Below are positions 45,274-56,499 of a stretch of DNA of 64,000 nucleotides, piece after piece. The DNA comes from Ailanthus altissimus (taxonomy: Eukaryota; Streptophyta; Magnoliopsida; Sapindales; Simaroubaceae): assembly GCA_946807835.1 (NCBI GenBank), contig OX327711.1, positions 12,125,501 through 12,189,500 on the forward strand, given 5' to 3'. The notes under the pieces were generated by a model. It was not told the DNA's origin. It saw only the letters and a list, made by a program, of their open reading frames with translations, and made no database searches. The position numbers were made by a program, and so were the translations under genes. Every line of letters begins with the position of its first letter. The first letter of the stretch is position 1.

Positions 45274-46616
45274 GTATAATCATCTCAAGATATTTAGTTG
45301 GCCAGCCTTTGTTCATATGAAGGAGAGGAAGTTGGAACCTAGAGCTATTAAGGGGGTATTCATAAGGTATCTCAAAAAAGTTAAATTATATAAGGTGTAG
45401 AGTAAAGAGTTAATACCACCAAGAAGTATCATAAGTCGTGATGTAACGTTCGATAAGATGACAATGTTAAAAGCCTCCTAAGAAAATAAGAAATAAGAAT
45501 TTATGCCCAAAGAATACGCAGCACCCGAGTCAATAGAAGTTGAAGTAAAAACTAAGTATAGATCTGATATGCCCTTAGATCAATATTTCAACAAGAAGAT
45601 CCTTGAAGAAGAGCAAAGAACACTGGCGAGTTCCTCCAAGTCCACCCAAAGTAAGACTAAGACTCCTGAGATGAAACTTGAAGAGTACCAATTAGTCAGA
45701 GATAGGTTAAGGAGAATGGTTAACCCATCAATCAAGTATACACAACCAGACTTGGTTGCTCACGCCTTCAATTCAACTTACTCTTGAATTTGATGAGCTT
45801 AGGACACATAGTGAAGCTATAAAGATTTAAAATAAAGTTAAATGGCAGCAGGTCATGAAAGAAGAGATTAGTTCTCTTAAAAGGAATAATACTTGGGAGT
45901 TTGTAGAAAGACCTCAAAAGAAACAAGTGGGGTGCAAATGAGTGTATAAGGTTAAGAAATGGATACTGGGAGTAGAACCTATAAGATTAAAGGTTAGACT
46001 AGTTACATAAGATTTTACTCAGAAAGAAAGAGTTGACTTTCACAAGAAATTCTCTCCAATCATCAAGCACACATCCATTAGGATTTTGTTAGCCATATGT
46101 GCAAATCTAGATTTACATTTAGAGTAGATGGATGTAAAGAAAGCTTTTCTACATAGAGAGCTTGAAAAGATGATTTACAAGGCATAGTCGTAAGGATTTG
46201 TAGAGCTCGAGAAAGAAGAGCATGTTTGTTAACTAAAGAAGTCATTAAATGAGTTAAAACAATCACCTAGATAGTGGTATAAGAGATTTAATGAGTTTAT
46301 GATGGCATGTGATTTTAATAAGAGCAAGTGTGACAGATGTGTGTATTTTAAGAGCTTGAGTTGTGGGATAATGTATTTACTTCTATATGTCGATGATATC
46401 TTAATCGCATATAAGAACATGGAAGAAATACAAAAACTTAAGAGGCAATTAAGTGACAAGTTTGAGATGAAGAATTTAATAGCAGCGAAGAAGATATTGG
46501 GAATAGATATTGTAAGGAAAAAAATAGCTATTATTTTTTTGTCTCAATAATGATATATACTCAAGATCCTAGAGAAGTTTGATATGTCAAATTCAAATGT
46601 TGATTCTACTCTTTTG
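45274..46616 (+). pseudogene. Copia integrase end and reverse transcriptase, broken
   Basis: It begins YNHLKIFSWPAFVHMKERKL and EPRAIKGVFIRY (end of the integrase region). RT follows: WQQVMKEEISSLKRNNTWEF (about 45843-45905), KFSPIIKHTSIRILLAICA, MDVKKAFLHRELEKMIY (about 46130) and the intact active site LLYVDDILIAYKN (about 46378-46418), then LSDKFEMKNLIAAKKILGID. Stops replace Trp and Gln codons in several places. The text ends FDMSNSNVDSTLLV at the next insertion. Confidence 0.88.
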
Positions 46617-46621
46617 GTTAT

Positions 46622-47960
46622 TGATAGGGGCGTAAAAGTACTAGTATAATTTGTATCCAAATTTCATATTTTATTATAAATCATAAATATTTGGCTATTT
46701 AATTGTGGTTTTCAATTATAAATAGATGCATGATGGAAAATGTGACGCATAGGAACAAACGAGAGGCGAATCGAACGTCAAACGAAGAAGTTACGCTCAA
46801 AATATGAAAGGGGCATCAGGCCAACGACTGAGCACCACAGCGCCCAGGTCAGTAGCTGAGCGCCGCGGCTCTTGCGGCGGCGAACAGTGTCGGGGGAAAC
46901 AATATTTTGCTACAGTACCCATAAACAGTATTTTTGCTACAGTAACTTGTAAACAGTATTTTGAAGACAAAATCCTATAAATAGAAAGCCAAAAACCCTA
47001 ATAAAAGAAAAGAAAAAAATGAGAGAAAAGAGGCAAAAACTTAGAGAGAGAATTCACAATACAAATCAAAGATCAAAGCCAAAGATTGAAGAACCAAGAT
47101 CAAGATTCAAGCATCAAGTCAAAATTAAGGGAGAAACACATCAAGGTGTCACTTTGATTAGTTTTTCTTATCTTTCTTTATCATTATGTTCTTGTTCTTG
47201 TTGATCTTTATGAATTGGTTTGATACTTTTGGTTTCGTGATGAGTTAATTTGTTCATCTAAGGTTAGACTATGTAAACTTAGTATGGATTTAGATTGTGT
47301 TAATTTTTAGTTTATGAACTTGATACATTCAATTGATTCATTCTATCTTGTGTTTAATGCTTTCATTATACCTGATCAATATTATGAATGATTGAGGAAC
47401 TATGATAAACTCGACGGATGGATTCATGTGTTTAGCTTAGGATAGTTTGATGCATGATCATAGGGTAACAACTATGAGTTCCATCTAAAATAGACATATA
47501 CCTAGGTGGCATGTATGGTATAATTTAAACTTGATCTTGATGAATTACATTCTGATTTGATTACCATAGATATATAGGTGATTGTTAGAATGTGTAATGT
47601 AGTCACTTGACCATCGATAGAGGTTTGTGATGAGATTAGTATCTAAGCCAATCAATTGGTATTAAGAGATTAACTAAGTGGTTAATAAATCCAATGAAAT
47701 ACTAGGGGATGAGTCAAAACCCTAGATTATCTTTATTTGTGAAGTCTACTCTTTGCTTTTGTTTAGTTAATTGAGAGAACTAGATTAGTTACATAAATTC
47801 TAGATTTTGGTTTTCTGAATAAAAGTTAAGTATAATTTTAGTACTTGATTTATAGAATTAGATTGTATAGTCCCTATAGGATCGATATCTGAACTTAAAA
47901 TCCTATATTACTTGATACGATAGCATGCACTTGCGCTTAGCTACTATAGTACACTAATTA
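46622..47960 (+). mobile_element. Athila-like Gypsy solo LTR (1,339 bp) with perfect target duplication
   Basis: The perfect 5-bp duplication is GTTAT (46617-46621 and 47961-47965). It starts TGATAGGGG and ends CACTAATTA (TTA where the related LTR has TCA). It is the inverted counterpart of the Athila-like 5' LTR at 53439-54817 over its full length. Excision joins LLV to MHFKLS in frame, restoring Copia text. A TATA box (CCTATAAATAG) lies at 46974 and a GC-rich block at about 46830-46890. The 61-codon frame at 47019 is LTR leader and not a gene. Confidence 0.92.
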
Positions 47961-48798
47961 GTTATGCATTTTAAATTGTCAATAGCACAATTGCCAACAT
48001 CCAAAGAGGAGAAACTGCAGATGAGTAAAGTACTATATACAAGTGTTGTGGGGAGTATCATGTATGCAATGTTTTGCACAGAACTAGATATAGCACATGT
48101 TGTGAGTGTGGTGAGTAGATACATATTAAATTCGAGTAAGGATCACTGACTTGCAGTAAAATAGATTTTAAGATATCTTAAGGGGACATCAGATCACAGA
48201 TTGATGTATAGAAGGGCTAAGAATAAAGATATAATGGTAAAAAGATACGTAGACTCTGATTATGTAGGTGATCTAGACAAGAGAAGATCGTTGATAGGTT
48301 ACATATTCACAGTGTTTGGGTGTAGTGTATGTTGGAGATCAATTCTACAATATGTGGTTGCATAATCTACCACAGAGGCGGAGTATATAGCTGTTGGAGA
48401 AGCTATTAAGGACGTCGTGTGGTTGAAAGGTATATGATCAGAGGTAATGGCCACTGAAGGTGTAAAAATTGGTGTATTATGATAGTCAGAGTGCCATACA
48501 CCTAAGCAAGCATCAAGTGTTTCACGAGAGGTCCTAACACATTGATGTGTGGCTTCATTATATTCGTGAGATTGATCAAAGTAATGAGATTAGTCTAACA
48601 AAGATAGCCTCGTCTGAAAATCATGCTAATATATTAACTAGCCACTATCATCCATTAAGTTCATCCTATGCAAGAAATTAACCGGAGTCACTACTTTGTG
48701 AGGGTGATTAAAGATGCGAAGATAAGAGACTTAGACTTTCTGGAGGATTTTGAATCAATGAGAAAATTTGTGACAAAGGTGATTAAAAATCATCAAGA
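47961..48798 (+). pseudogene. Copia RNase H region, broken
   Basis: The text is MHFKLSIAQLPTSKEEKLQM, YTSVVGSIMYAMFCTELDIA and HVVSVVSRYILNSSKDH (RT end), then RYVDSDYVGDLDKRRSLIGY with the RNase H Asp, FTVFGCSVCWRSILQ, and STTEAEYIAVGEAIKDVVWL with the catalytic Glu (about 48370-48425). Stops and a frameshift follow toward the 3' LTR at 48799. Confidence 0.88.
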
Positions 48799-49337
48799 TG
48801 ATTGAAGACGGATAAAAAAAATGAGGCAAAAAAGTGAAGATAGTGCCCAAGCATGGGTGCCGCTACGCCCCAGATAGAATGTGGGCCCCATGGCTCTAGA
48901 TAGTGGGCGTTCCAATACCCATTCAGAAGGTGGCTGCTGCAGCGCCCTAGGCAATAAATGGCCACCGCGGTGCCTAGTGGGGAAAAAGAGTTTCCCATTT
49001 TGCTCCGTCTCTTACTTATTCCAGGACTCCCTAAAATAACTTACACACATTTAAAGTTAACCTAAGTCATCCTAAATCTTATATAAAGGCCCTCTATTGG
49101 CTTGCAAACACATCTTAGTGATCATAGCATTCTTTGTGAGGAAAAAAAACCCTTGTTTACAAAGGATAGCTGCATTTATTGTGAGGCTAAGAGTTCTTTC
49201 TTGTAAAAAAATATACTTTGTGAGTGCCTTAATATTTAATAATAAGAGTGTGTGATCTTGATCCGTCATGGACGTATGCAAGTTACTGAATCACATAAAA
49301 TTTTGTGGGCTTTCTTCTACCTTTCTCTCTCTTATAT
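48799..49337 (+). repeat. 3' LTR of the Copia element, right end truncated
   Basis: It matches the two parts of the 5' LTR. The GC-rich block (about 48843-48985) is longer than in the 5' LTR. The TATA box TTATATAAAGG is at about 49079. Similarity ends after CTTTCTCTCTCTTA (49337), about 50 bases before the LTR end expected from the 5' copy. Confidence 0.85.
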
Positions 49338-51178
49338 GTGAGCTTGTTACTCTTTCTTTTAGCTTCCACATCTTCTTTATTAGATCTTGGGCAGCAACTT
49401 GTTCTTCTTTCTCTGGAAAGACTTAAATCTTAGATCAGTGAAGTATCTCTTTTGTGCCCTTCTCTTCAATCGTGTCATCGTACTTTTTCTTCTTCTTCTT
49501 CTTCTTTCTTATCTTTCTATGCCTTAACGCCTTCTTTTTATATAAGGATTCAACATCTCCATGTCTTTGAGCTCTTTGGCATTTCATGGCACCATATTAA
49601 TGCTACAACAGTCAAGTAACATAGTGCGCATGGGTTGATTCTGCTCTTTGTTATTGGTAGTTTTTACTGTGTTGTCACTTTTCTGCACTTTAGAATGTTG
49701 TTGTACTTTAATACCAGTTTCTGCACGCTCCATTGTTGAGAATTCTGCACTTTTTTAAGATTCTACACTATTTTCTAGACTAGTATACTGCTGATTTTCT
49801 GTTTCAACACTTGTTGACACCTCTGTAGCCTTTGAAGAAAAGGAATAAGTGATCTATATGGTTGCACTTTATTTTTCTGTACTTCCTTCTCCTTTATACT
49901 TGATGGTGGTGGTGTGGATGTGTTTTCTTGTAAGATCTCACCACTCCTCAAGTTGATTGCTTGACATAGCTCTACATTCCTTTTTGAATTTGTCTCAGTA
50001 TCACTTACCAGATTGCCTTAAGTTCTCCTATTAATTGCAGCATCAAGTTGTCCCATTTGATCCTCTAAATTCTTCAAAGATGCTGAATAATTTTGTAGAA
50101 TGGCATCATTAGACTTAATATATTGCATAAGTATATCTTTCAATGTCGGTTTCTTCTCTTATGATAGCAAGAATCCTAGGGGATTCATTGGTCAAAATGG
50201 CTCTTCTTAGTTGTAACACCAAAAGAAGTTATGATGATCTCTCCACCTTAGATTGTAAGAATTTGATTGTGGGATAGGTTATTGACGATTGAAATTACCC
50301 ACATAATTTACTGCTTCCATACACTGCCCATTCATGTGGTTATCACCACAAAAGTTGCATGTTACTTGTCGAGTTTTGACGTCATTCAATACATCAAACT
50401 TCTTAGATGAAGTATTGATTTAAGCTATCAATTCATTGAATGCGTCAATTTCATATATACTGACAACTCTCTTAGGTGTAACTATCTCTGCTGGCCATTG
50501 GTAACTATTTGACGCCATCTCTTCTAATAGATTATAAGCCTCATCTGTAGACTTATTCATTACAGGTCATCCATCAATAGCATCTAAAATAGTCCTCAAA
50601 TGGCCTACTAATCCATTGTAGAATATTTGGACTAATAGCCATTTAGGGACTCCATTATGAGGACACTTCCTTAACATATCCTTGAAACGCTTACATGCCT
50701 CATACAATTACTCTCCATCAATTTGAATGAATGAGGTGATGTCATTTTTCATCTTTGCTGTCTTTGTTAGTGGAAAGAACTTGGCTAAGAACTTCTGGGC
50801 TAAATCTTTCCACGTCAATATGAATCCTGACGACAATGACATCAACCAACTTTTACCTCTATCCCTTAAAGAAAAAAGGAATAATCTCAATCTGATGGTA
50901 TCGTCGGAGACTCCGTTGTATTTGAAGGTATCACAAATTTCTAAAAAATTTATGATATACATATTAGGATCATCATTAGGAGCTCTACTGAACTGTACAA
51001 TTTTTTTTAGCATCTGAATAATATTCGGTTTAATCTCAAAGTTATTAGCATTAACGGTTAGTCGCCGAATACTAGACTGAATACCATTTATAGTTGGGAT
51101 AGCATACTCTTTCAAAATTCTCTGTGGTATTATGGGCTCAAACACGAGATTTTTGATGTGATCATTGTTTCCCTCCAT
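49338..51178 (-). pseudogene. Athila-like gag remnant
   Basis: The start chosen is the ATG of MEGNNDHIKNLVFEP at 51178, the usual Athila gag beginning; a longer upstream frame exists. An open stretch runs to 50708 (DITSFIQIDGE) and then a stop. Text continues LYEACKRFKDMLRKCPHNG, VPKWLLVQIFYNGL, INKSTDEAYNLLEEMASNSY-like and a CCHC-like CNFCGDNHMNGQC near 50310-50345. Beyond about 49950 the acidic linker (EEEEEEK near 49500) is broken by many stops. It is cut at 49338 before protease. Confidence 0.87.
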
Positions 51179-51305
51179 GGTATGAACTGTCAAAACTAAA
51201 TAAAAAGAAATCAAAGTAAAAAGAATAAGATAAATAAAAATAAAATTTTGAATTAAAAGTAAGTAGCTTGGTATTAATATTGATCTAAAAAATAGATAAA
51301 ACTAG

Positions 51306-53409
51306 TGTTAGGGTCGGTGCTTATGTGCCATCCCTGAATGTATAAATACTTATGTATTTATACAAGTGTACATTCCCATTAAATCTTTAATACCCATGTA
51401 TATAGTACCATGCAATGTAACCTTATAGACATTGTACGATCTGAAGAAATTCGAATCAGATCTAAAGGAGTTTAGATAAGGGCGCATGGTTAGCCATGCT
51501 AAGAAATATAAATGCTAAATGTTAGCACAGTTAAGGGTTAGTTGGTTATAATACTTAGCATATCCAAGAGTTGAAGCCTTATCCGTAATGAGAAATAGAC
51601 CTGTGAATATACTAGTAATTGCATAATTACAAGAGTTGCAATCAGGTGCCAGGAAATGCTAGTTGTGCAAATATGTTCTCAAATAATTATCATTGATCTA
51701 TTTCTGCCGCTGCGGGTCTGTCGGTGGATACCTTTATATATAGATCAGCATATGTCGTACCTATAGGGTATAGATGGTCGTTCCTAACCAACTATGAGCT
51801 TGAAGCTCATATTGACATATAGGTATCCACTTAGAACTTGATATGGGACAGACTTACGAGGGCCTCCTACAGACACCCAATATAAGCCATCAACGGAGGG
51901 TCCTCTCGAGTTAAGTAGTATACGTGGTCCTTTGACCTAAGTGCCACGGTGGGCTTATAAGTGATCCACCATACTTTGGTTCCACATATGTCACAGACCT
52001 TTCATGGTGTGACCGCTGGGTGTCGTTGGGTATGGTCCGATACTTATGGAGTCCGGTGTGTACAAATATAGGATCCGTCACCTCCCATATAGAGTTAGAT
52101 ATCCAGATGCTTTGAGTCTGTATCTCGAAAAATCTTGTGGCCACAAGCAATCATCCCAGAAAAGAGTTCCGTCAGGGTAGAACAAAATGGCAAAAGAGTT
52201 TGCATATATTGTTCAGTGAGATACGAGCCTGGAGATAAGACATGGATGAGCCCTATAGGATTTGACAGTGATAATCTATATCCCCAGCACATCCAGGATA
52301 TCATGACGGAATGACTATACGTATGCGTTGTAACCTCAACTTGCATGGTTCAACACGGTGATTTATATATTCGTGACGTGTGCGTGGGGCATTGCTCACA
52401 GACTCATGGAATAGTTCTATTTGACGAATCGGGCGTATGACCTAGGAAGTCCCGGGATATGGAGTGTACTTGTTGTGCACTAGGGCTGCGTGCCAAATTA
52501 AAGTGTTTAATCCAGCAATATTCAGCACTACCACGAAAATACATGTGTGTCTGTATTTAAGTGTTAAATATAACAATTAGTTAATAATTATTATTTACTA
52601 ATTATATAATGACACATAGCATATTGTGGACCCTTGGTCGAGTTTATCCAAGTTTGAGATTTGGTGAGACTCACTAAGGAGTAGACTTGGTAACTATTCA
52701 TGAAGGGCAAAATGGTCATTTCACACTATGATTATTTAATTAATTAATCATTCTCTCTTATTATTATTATTATATTATATTATATATATTATTATTATTA
52801 TATTTGGGTGCCAACTATTTGGCACCCATTATATTATATATTATTTTATTATATTATATATATATATAAAGAGAGAGAGAGAGAGAAAAAAAAAACAGGT
52901 GTATGTATGTGTGTGTGTTAGGTGTCTGCCAGAGAGAAATTGAGGAAAAGAAGGAGAAGGAGAAGAAGAATAAAAATAATGAAAAATGAAATTGTTTCAT
53001 TTTTCTCTGTGCTGTCTTAAAAGTAATTGTGAATTGCTTCAGTCTCCATTTCTTATCTTTTTGGAGAAAATAATAAAAAACACACACCCGGCCATTTTGG
53101 AGATTAAGAGTTAATCTCGTACTGTATATAAAGCTGTCATTCTAGCTTACCAAGCCCACCATGTTGATGACTAGAACTGCCAGCGAGTTGGTCTCTATGC
53201 GGACTCTAGAGAAATACGTGTATAACGTTACACGTTAAGGTGAGTTCTCAACCTTTCTAAATATATTAATGTGATTAATATATTTACTTAATATGTTTAT
53301 TGCATGTTTGTACGCTTCTGCCGCGCTAAAATTCGTACATGATACATATTTAGGCAATAGACACACTTGCACATGTATACACCCACGTATATTAGATCCC
53401 CCGTCAACA
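51306..53409 (+). mobile_element. Solo LTR (2,104 bp) inserted between PBS and gag of the Athila-like element
   Basis: The perfect 5-bp duplication is ACTAG (51301-51305 and 53410-53414). The ends are TGTTAGGGTCGG and TGTTGACGGGGGATC (minus), both TG...CA type. It is homologous, inverted, to 43099-45273. It holds a GA-rich microsatellite (52868-52888) and a TATA-like TGTATATAAAGC near 53124, which suggests plus orientation. No coding sequence. Confidence 0.9.
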
Positions 53410-53419
53410 ACTAGTCCCT

Positions 53420-53432
53420 GGCAACGACGCCA
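53420..53432 (-). other. Primer-binding site of the Athila-like element (Asp-tRNA type)
   Basis: The minus strand reads TGGCGTCGTTGCCAGGGACT six bases inside the LTR. Athila elements use TGGCGCCGTTGCCGGGG, complementary to aspartyl-tRNA; a C-to-T and a G-to-A change are present. Confidence 0.85.
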
Positions 53433-53438
53433 AAAACT

Positions 53439-54817
53439 TGATGTGTGTGTTATACTAGCTAAGCGCAAGTGCACGCTACCCCATCAAGTAATATAGAATT
53501 TTAAGTCTAGATATCGATCCCACAGGGACTATGCTATCTAATTCTATAAATCCAGTACTAAAATTGTACCTACTTAACTTTTATTCAGAAAATCACAATC
53601 TGAAATTTATTTAACTAATCTACTCTATCAATTAAACTGAACAAAAGTAAATAATAGAATTCACAAATAAAGATAATCTAGGATTTTGACTTGTCCCTTA
53701 GTATTTCATTTGACTCATTAACCACTTAGTTAATCCTTTAATACAAATTGATTGGCTTAGACACTAATCTCATCACAAGTCTCTGTCGATGGTCAAGTGA
53801 TTATATTACACATTCTAGCAATCACCTATATGTCTATGGTAATCAAATTAGAATATAATTCATTAAGCTATACATGCCACCTAGGTATATGTCTATCCTA
53901 GATGAAACTCATAGTTGTTACCCTATAATCATACATTAAACTATCCTAAGTTAAACACATGAATCCCTCTATCGAGTTCATCATAATTCCTTAATCATTC
54001 AAAATATTGATCATGTATAATGAAAGTATTAAACACAAGATAAAATAAATCAATGAAATGTATTAAGTTCATAAACTAAAAATTCACACAATCCAAATCT
54101 ATACTAGGTTCACATAGTCTAACCCTAGAATAACAAGTTTAGCTTGTTACAAAACTAAAAGTATCAAACCAATTCATAAAGATCAACAAGAATAAGAGCA
54201 TAATGATAAAGAAAATAGAAGAAAAACTAATCAAGAAGATGTCTTGAGTTGCTTCTCTCTCAATCTTAACTTGAAGCTTGAATATTGATCTTGATTCTTC
54301 AATCTTTGACTTTGATATTTGATTTTGTGTTATGAATTATTTATCTAAGTTTTTACCTCTTTTGTTCTCCCTTTCTTTTCTTTCCCTGATTAGGGTTTTT
54401 ATTGGCATTCTATTTATAGGTTTAAGTCTTCAATTTATTGTTCACAAGTTACTGTTGCAAAAATATTGTTCATGCATTACTGTTCACATAGACTGTTCAC
54501 TTGGTACTGTTCACCGCCACGCTCGCCTCGGCACTGACTCCTGGGCGCTGCGGTGCTAAGACACTATTTTGGTCACTGCGGCGATGGTACTATAGCAGAT
54601 CATTATAGCGTATTACTGTAGCAAATCCCTATAGTAGGTTCTGTAGCAATTTGATATTTTTGGTTTATTTTCATTAGAGTTTCGACCCTATTTGCTCCAT
54701 TGACTCCAAACCTACAAAAATAATAATAAAACACATCAAAAGCCAAATAATCTTAATTTCTATGAACAAATATTAAATTTGAAAAATAGAAATATTAGAC
54801 TTAATGAACCCTTATCA
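53439..54817 (-). repeat. 5' LTR of the Athila-like element
   Basis: It starts TGATGTGTG and ends CCCTTATCA on the plus strand, and is colinear (inverted) with the solo LTR at 46622-47960. The GC-rich block is at about 54517-54590, and the TATA box (CTATAAATAG on the minus strand) near 54410-54420. No target duplication can be tested because the other end is missing. Confidence 0.88.
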
Positions 54818-54822
54818 ATAAT

Positions 54823-55780
54823 TACATCACATTCATACTGAAGCACCCTTGAAGATACACAATACTACATCACTTTCATACTAAAGCACGCTTAAAAATA
54901 TATGCTCCACATGAGGAGGGGATACGCGAGTATTAACACTCCACATAAGAAGGAGATACACATATATCAGGGAAAACCAAGACACAGCACTACATCACTT
55001 TCATACTGAAACACGCTTAAGGATATATAACACTACATCATTTTCGTACTAAAGCATGCCTAAAGATATAGGCTCCACATGAGGAGGAGATAGTAAGGAA
55101 AAATCGGACACGACACTACATTACTTTCGTACTAAAGCACGCCTAAAGAGACATGCTTCACATAGAGAGGAGATATGCTCCATAATGGGAGAAATGACTT
55201 TAATAAAGAAAGGAAATTTATTACACAGCTCTGACTCCCTACAGAAAGGGAGAATTTATTACACGGCCTAGATGGAGCCAGCTCTCGAACAAGAAAAATT
55301 AGGACACAACACTACATCACTTTTCGACTGAAGCACACCTAAAGATACAAACTCCACATAGAGATAATTCTTACTAAAGCACGCCCAAAGATATATACTG
55401 CACATGAGGAGGAAATGCACGAATAACATGAAAAATTTGGGCACATCATTATATCACTTTCGTATTAAAGTACATCTGGAGATACACACTCCAAATGAGA
55501 ATGAGATATTCTCCATAGTAAGAGGGAGGACCCCTACAAACAGAGGAAATTTATTACACAACCCTGGCTCTTTATAGAAATAGGAATTTATTACACAATC
55601 TCAAAACATGAGATTATATCACTTTCATACAGAAGCACGTCAAAGATACACACTTCATATAAAGAAGAGATGTGTTTAAAAATAAAAGGAAGAAGTTTTA
55701 CAAAAAAAAAAAAATTATTACACAATCTGATGAAGCCAGGGCTCAAGTTGAAGATGCACACTTATGTAAGGGGTACTTGC
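54823..55780. repeat. Irregular satellite-like repeat
   Basis: The phrase CACTACATCACTTTCATACT followed by AAAGCACGCCTAAAGATA recurs about eight times (for example near 54850, 54990, 55030, 55115, 55305, 55440, 55610), combined with a second phrase CTCCACATGAGGAGGAGATA and a third, GGAATTTATTACACA. Spacing varies from about 50 to 200 bases, so this is a complex repeat and not a simple array. No coding sequence. Family unknown. Confidence 0.75.
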
Positions 55781-56240
55781 CTCAGAAGAACCCTAAGCGT
55801 GTGCACTAGTTAGTTTGATCACATAAATATATATATTTTTTAATTTATTAATTACCATGTGTATGCTTATAATCTAATAAAATACAATCACATGTGATCT
55901 CTTCGAGCTTTTATGATAAGAAAGTATGTATAAACAATATTTTATCTGAATTTTTTTTTAAAAAAACTAAATTTTTCTCCAACATTTATATGTAATTAAT
56001 ATAATAATATTATTATATACAAATTCTTAATGTAGATTATTTTAGATAAATAAAGTATGATGGTATAAGAGTGGTGGACAAGGAAAATAAAATTAACTAA
56101 AAAATAAATCGGTATTGACGATTATTTATCTTTGAAACTTTAGCGATGTAGAAGAGAAGTTAACATGGAACCTGTTGGGCCCAAAGCGCAGAATTTGGCC
56201 CGATCCTTCCCACGCCAGTTTATATGGATATAATCCGCAA
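55781..56240. other. A+T-rich intergenic DNA
   Basis: Nothing is recognised until the U6 copy 2 upstream region. Confidence 0.5.
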
Positions 56241-56244
56241 AGGA

Positions 56245-56391
56245 AATGGACTAATAAAGAGGAATTACATGAAGGATCCCGCAAACTGCCCAGTTTCTTC
56301 AGATTGTCAGAAGCTGACGATCAAAACTCCCATATTGTATAGAAAAAGCTAAATGGTAATATACATATATAAAATTATTCCACCTATCAAC
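56245..56391 (+). promoter_or_regulatory. U6 copy 2 promoter
   Basis: The USE is degenerate: ACTCCCATATTG (56326-56337) against RTCCCACATCG. The TATA box CATATATAAAA lies at about 56363-56373. The block ATTGTCAGAAGCTGACGA is at 56303 and GGACTAATAAAGAGG near 56248. Because the USE differs at a core base, this copy may be weaker. Confidence 0.75.
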
Positions 56392-56411
56392 GTCTCTTCG
56401 GAGACATCCGA

Positions 56412-56443
<32 letters not shown>

Positions 56444-56493
56444 GGCCCCTGCGCAAGGATGACACGCACAAATCGAGAAATGGTCCAAATTTT
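56392..56493 (+). ncRNA. U6: U6 spliceosomal snRNA, copy 2
   Basis: All 102 bases are identical to copies 1 and 3, followed by a T-run terminator (TTTTTC). The structure and function are as for copy 1. It may be less active because of its altered USE. Confidence 0.95.
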
Positions 56494-56499
56494 TTCTTA

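Larger units (their letters stand above)
38115..49337 (+). mobile_element. Copia LTR retrotransposon interrupted by three nested solo LTRs
   Basis: The order is 5' LTR (about 38115-41186, interrupted), PBS (41189), gag, protease, integrase (interrupted), RT, (interrupted), RNase H, 3' LTR (about 48799-49337). Subtracting the three insertions and one copy of each target duplication leaves about 5.15 kb, the normal size of a complete Copia element. All domains are present but carry many stops. The 3' LTR lacks the last roughly 50 bases found in the 5' LTR before the PBS, so its right end is cut by the junction with the Athila-like fragment. The exact left end is uncertain by several bases. Confidence 0.88.
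49338..54817 (-). mobile_element. Athila-like Gypsy element, 3' part missing
   Basis: On the minus strand, from the right: 5' LTR (53439-54817), PBS, an inserted solo LTR (51306-53409), gag (start 51178), then sequence up to 49338 where the element is cut. No pol or 3' LTR is in the window. The gag is characteristic of Athila: ILKEYAIPT, NNFEIKPNIIQM, NFLEICDTFKYNGVSDDTIR and FLFSLRDRGKSWL. Confidence 0.87.
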
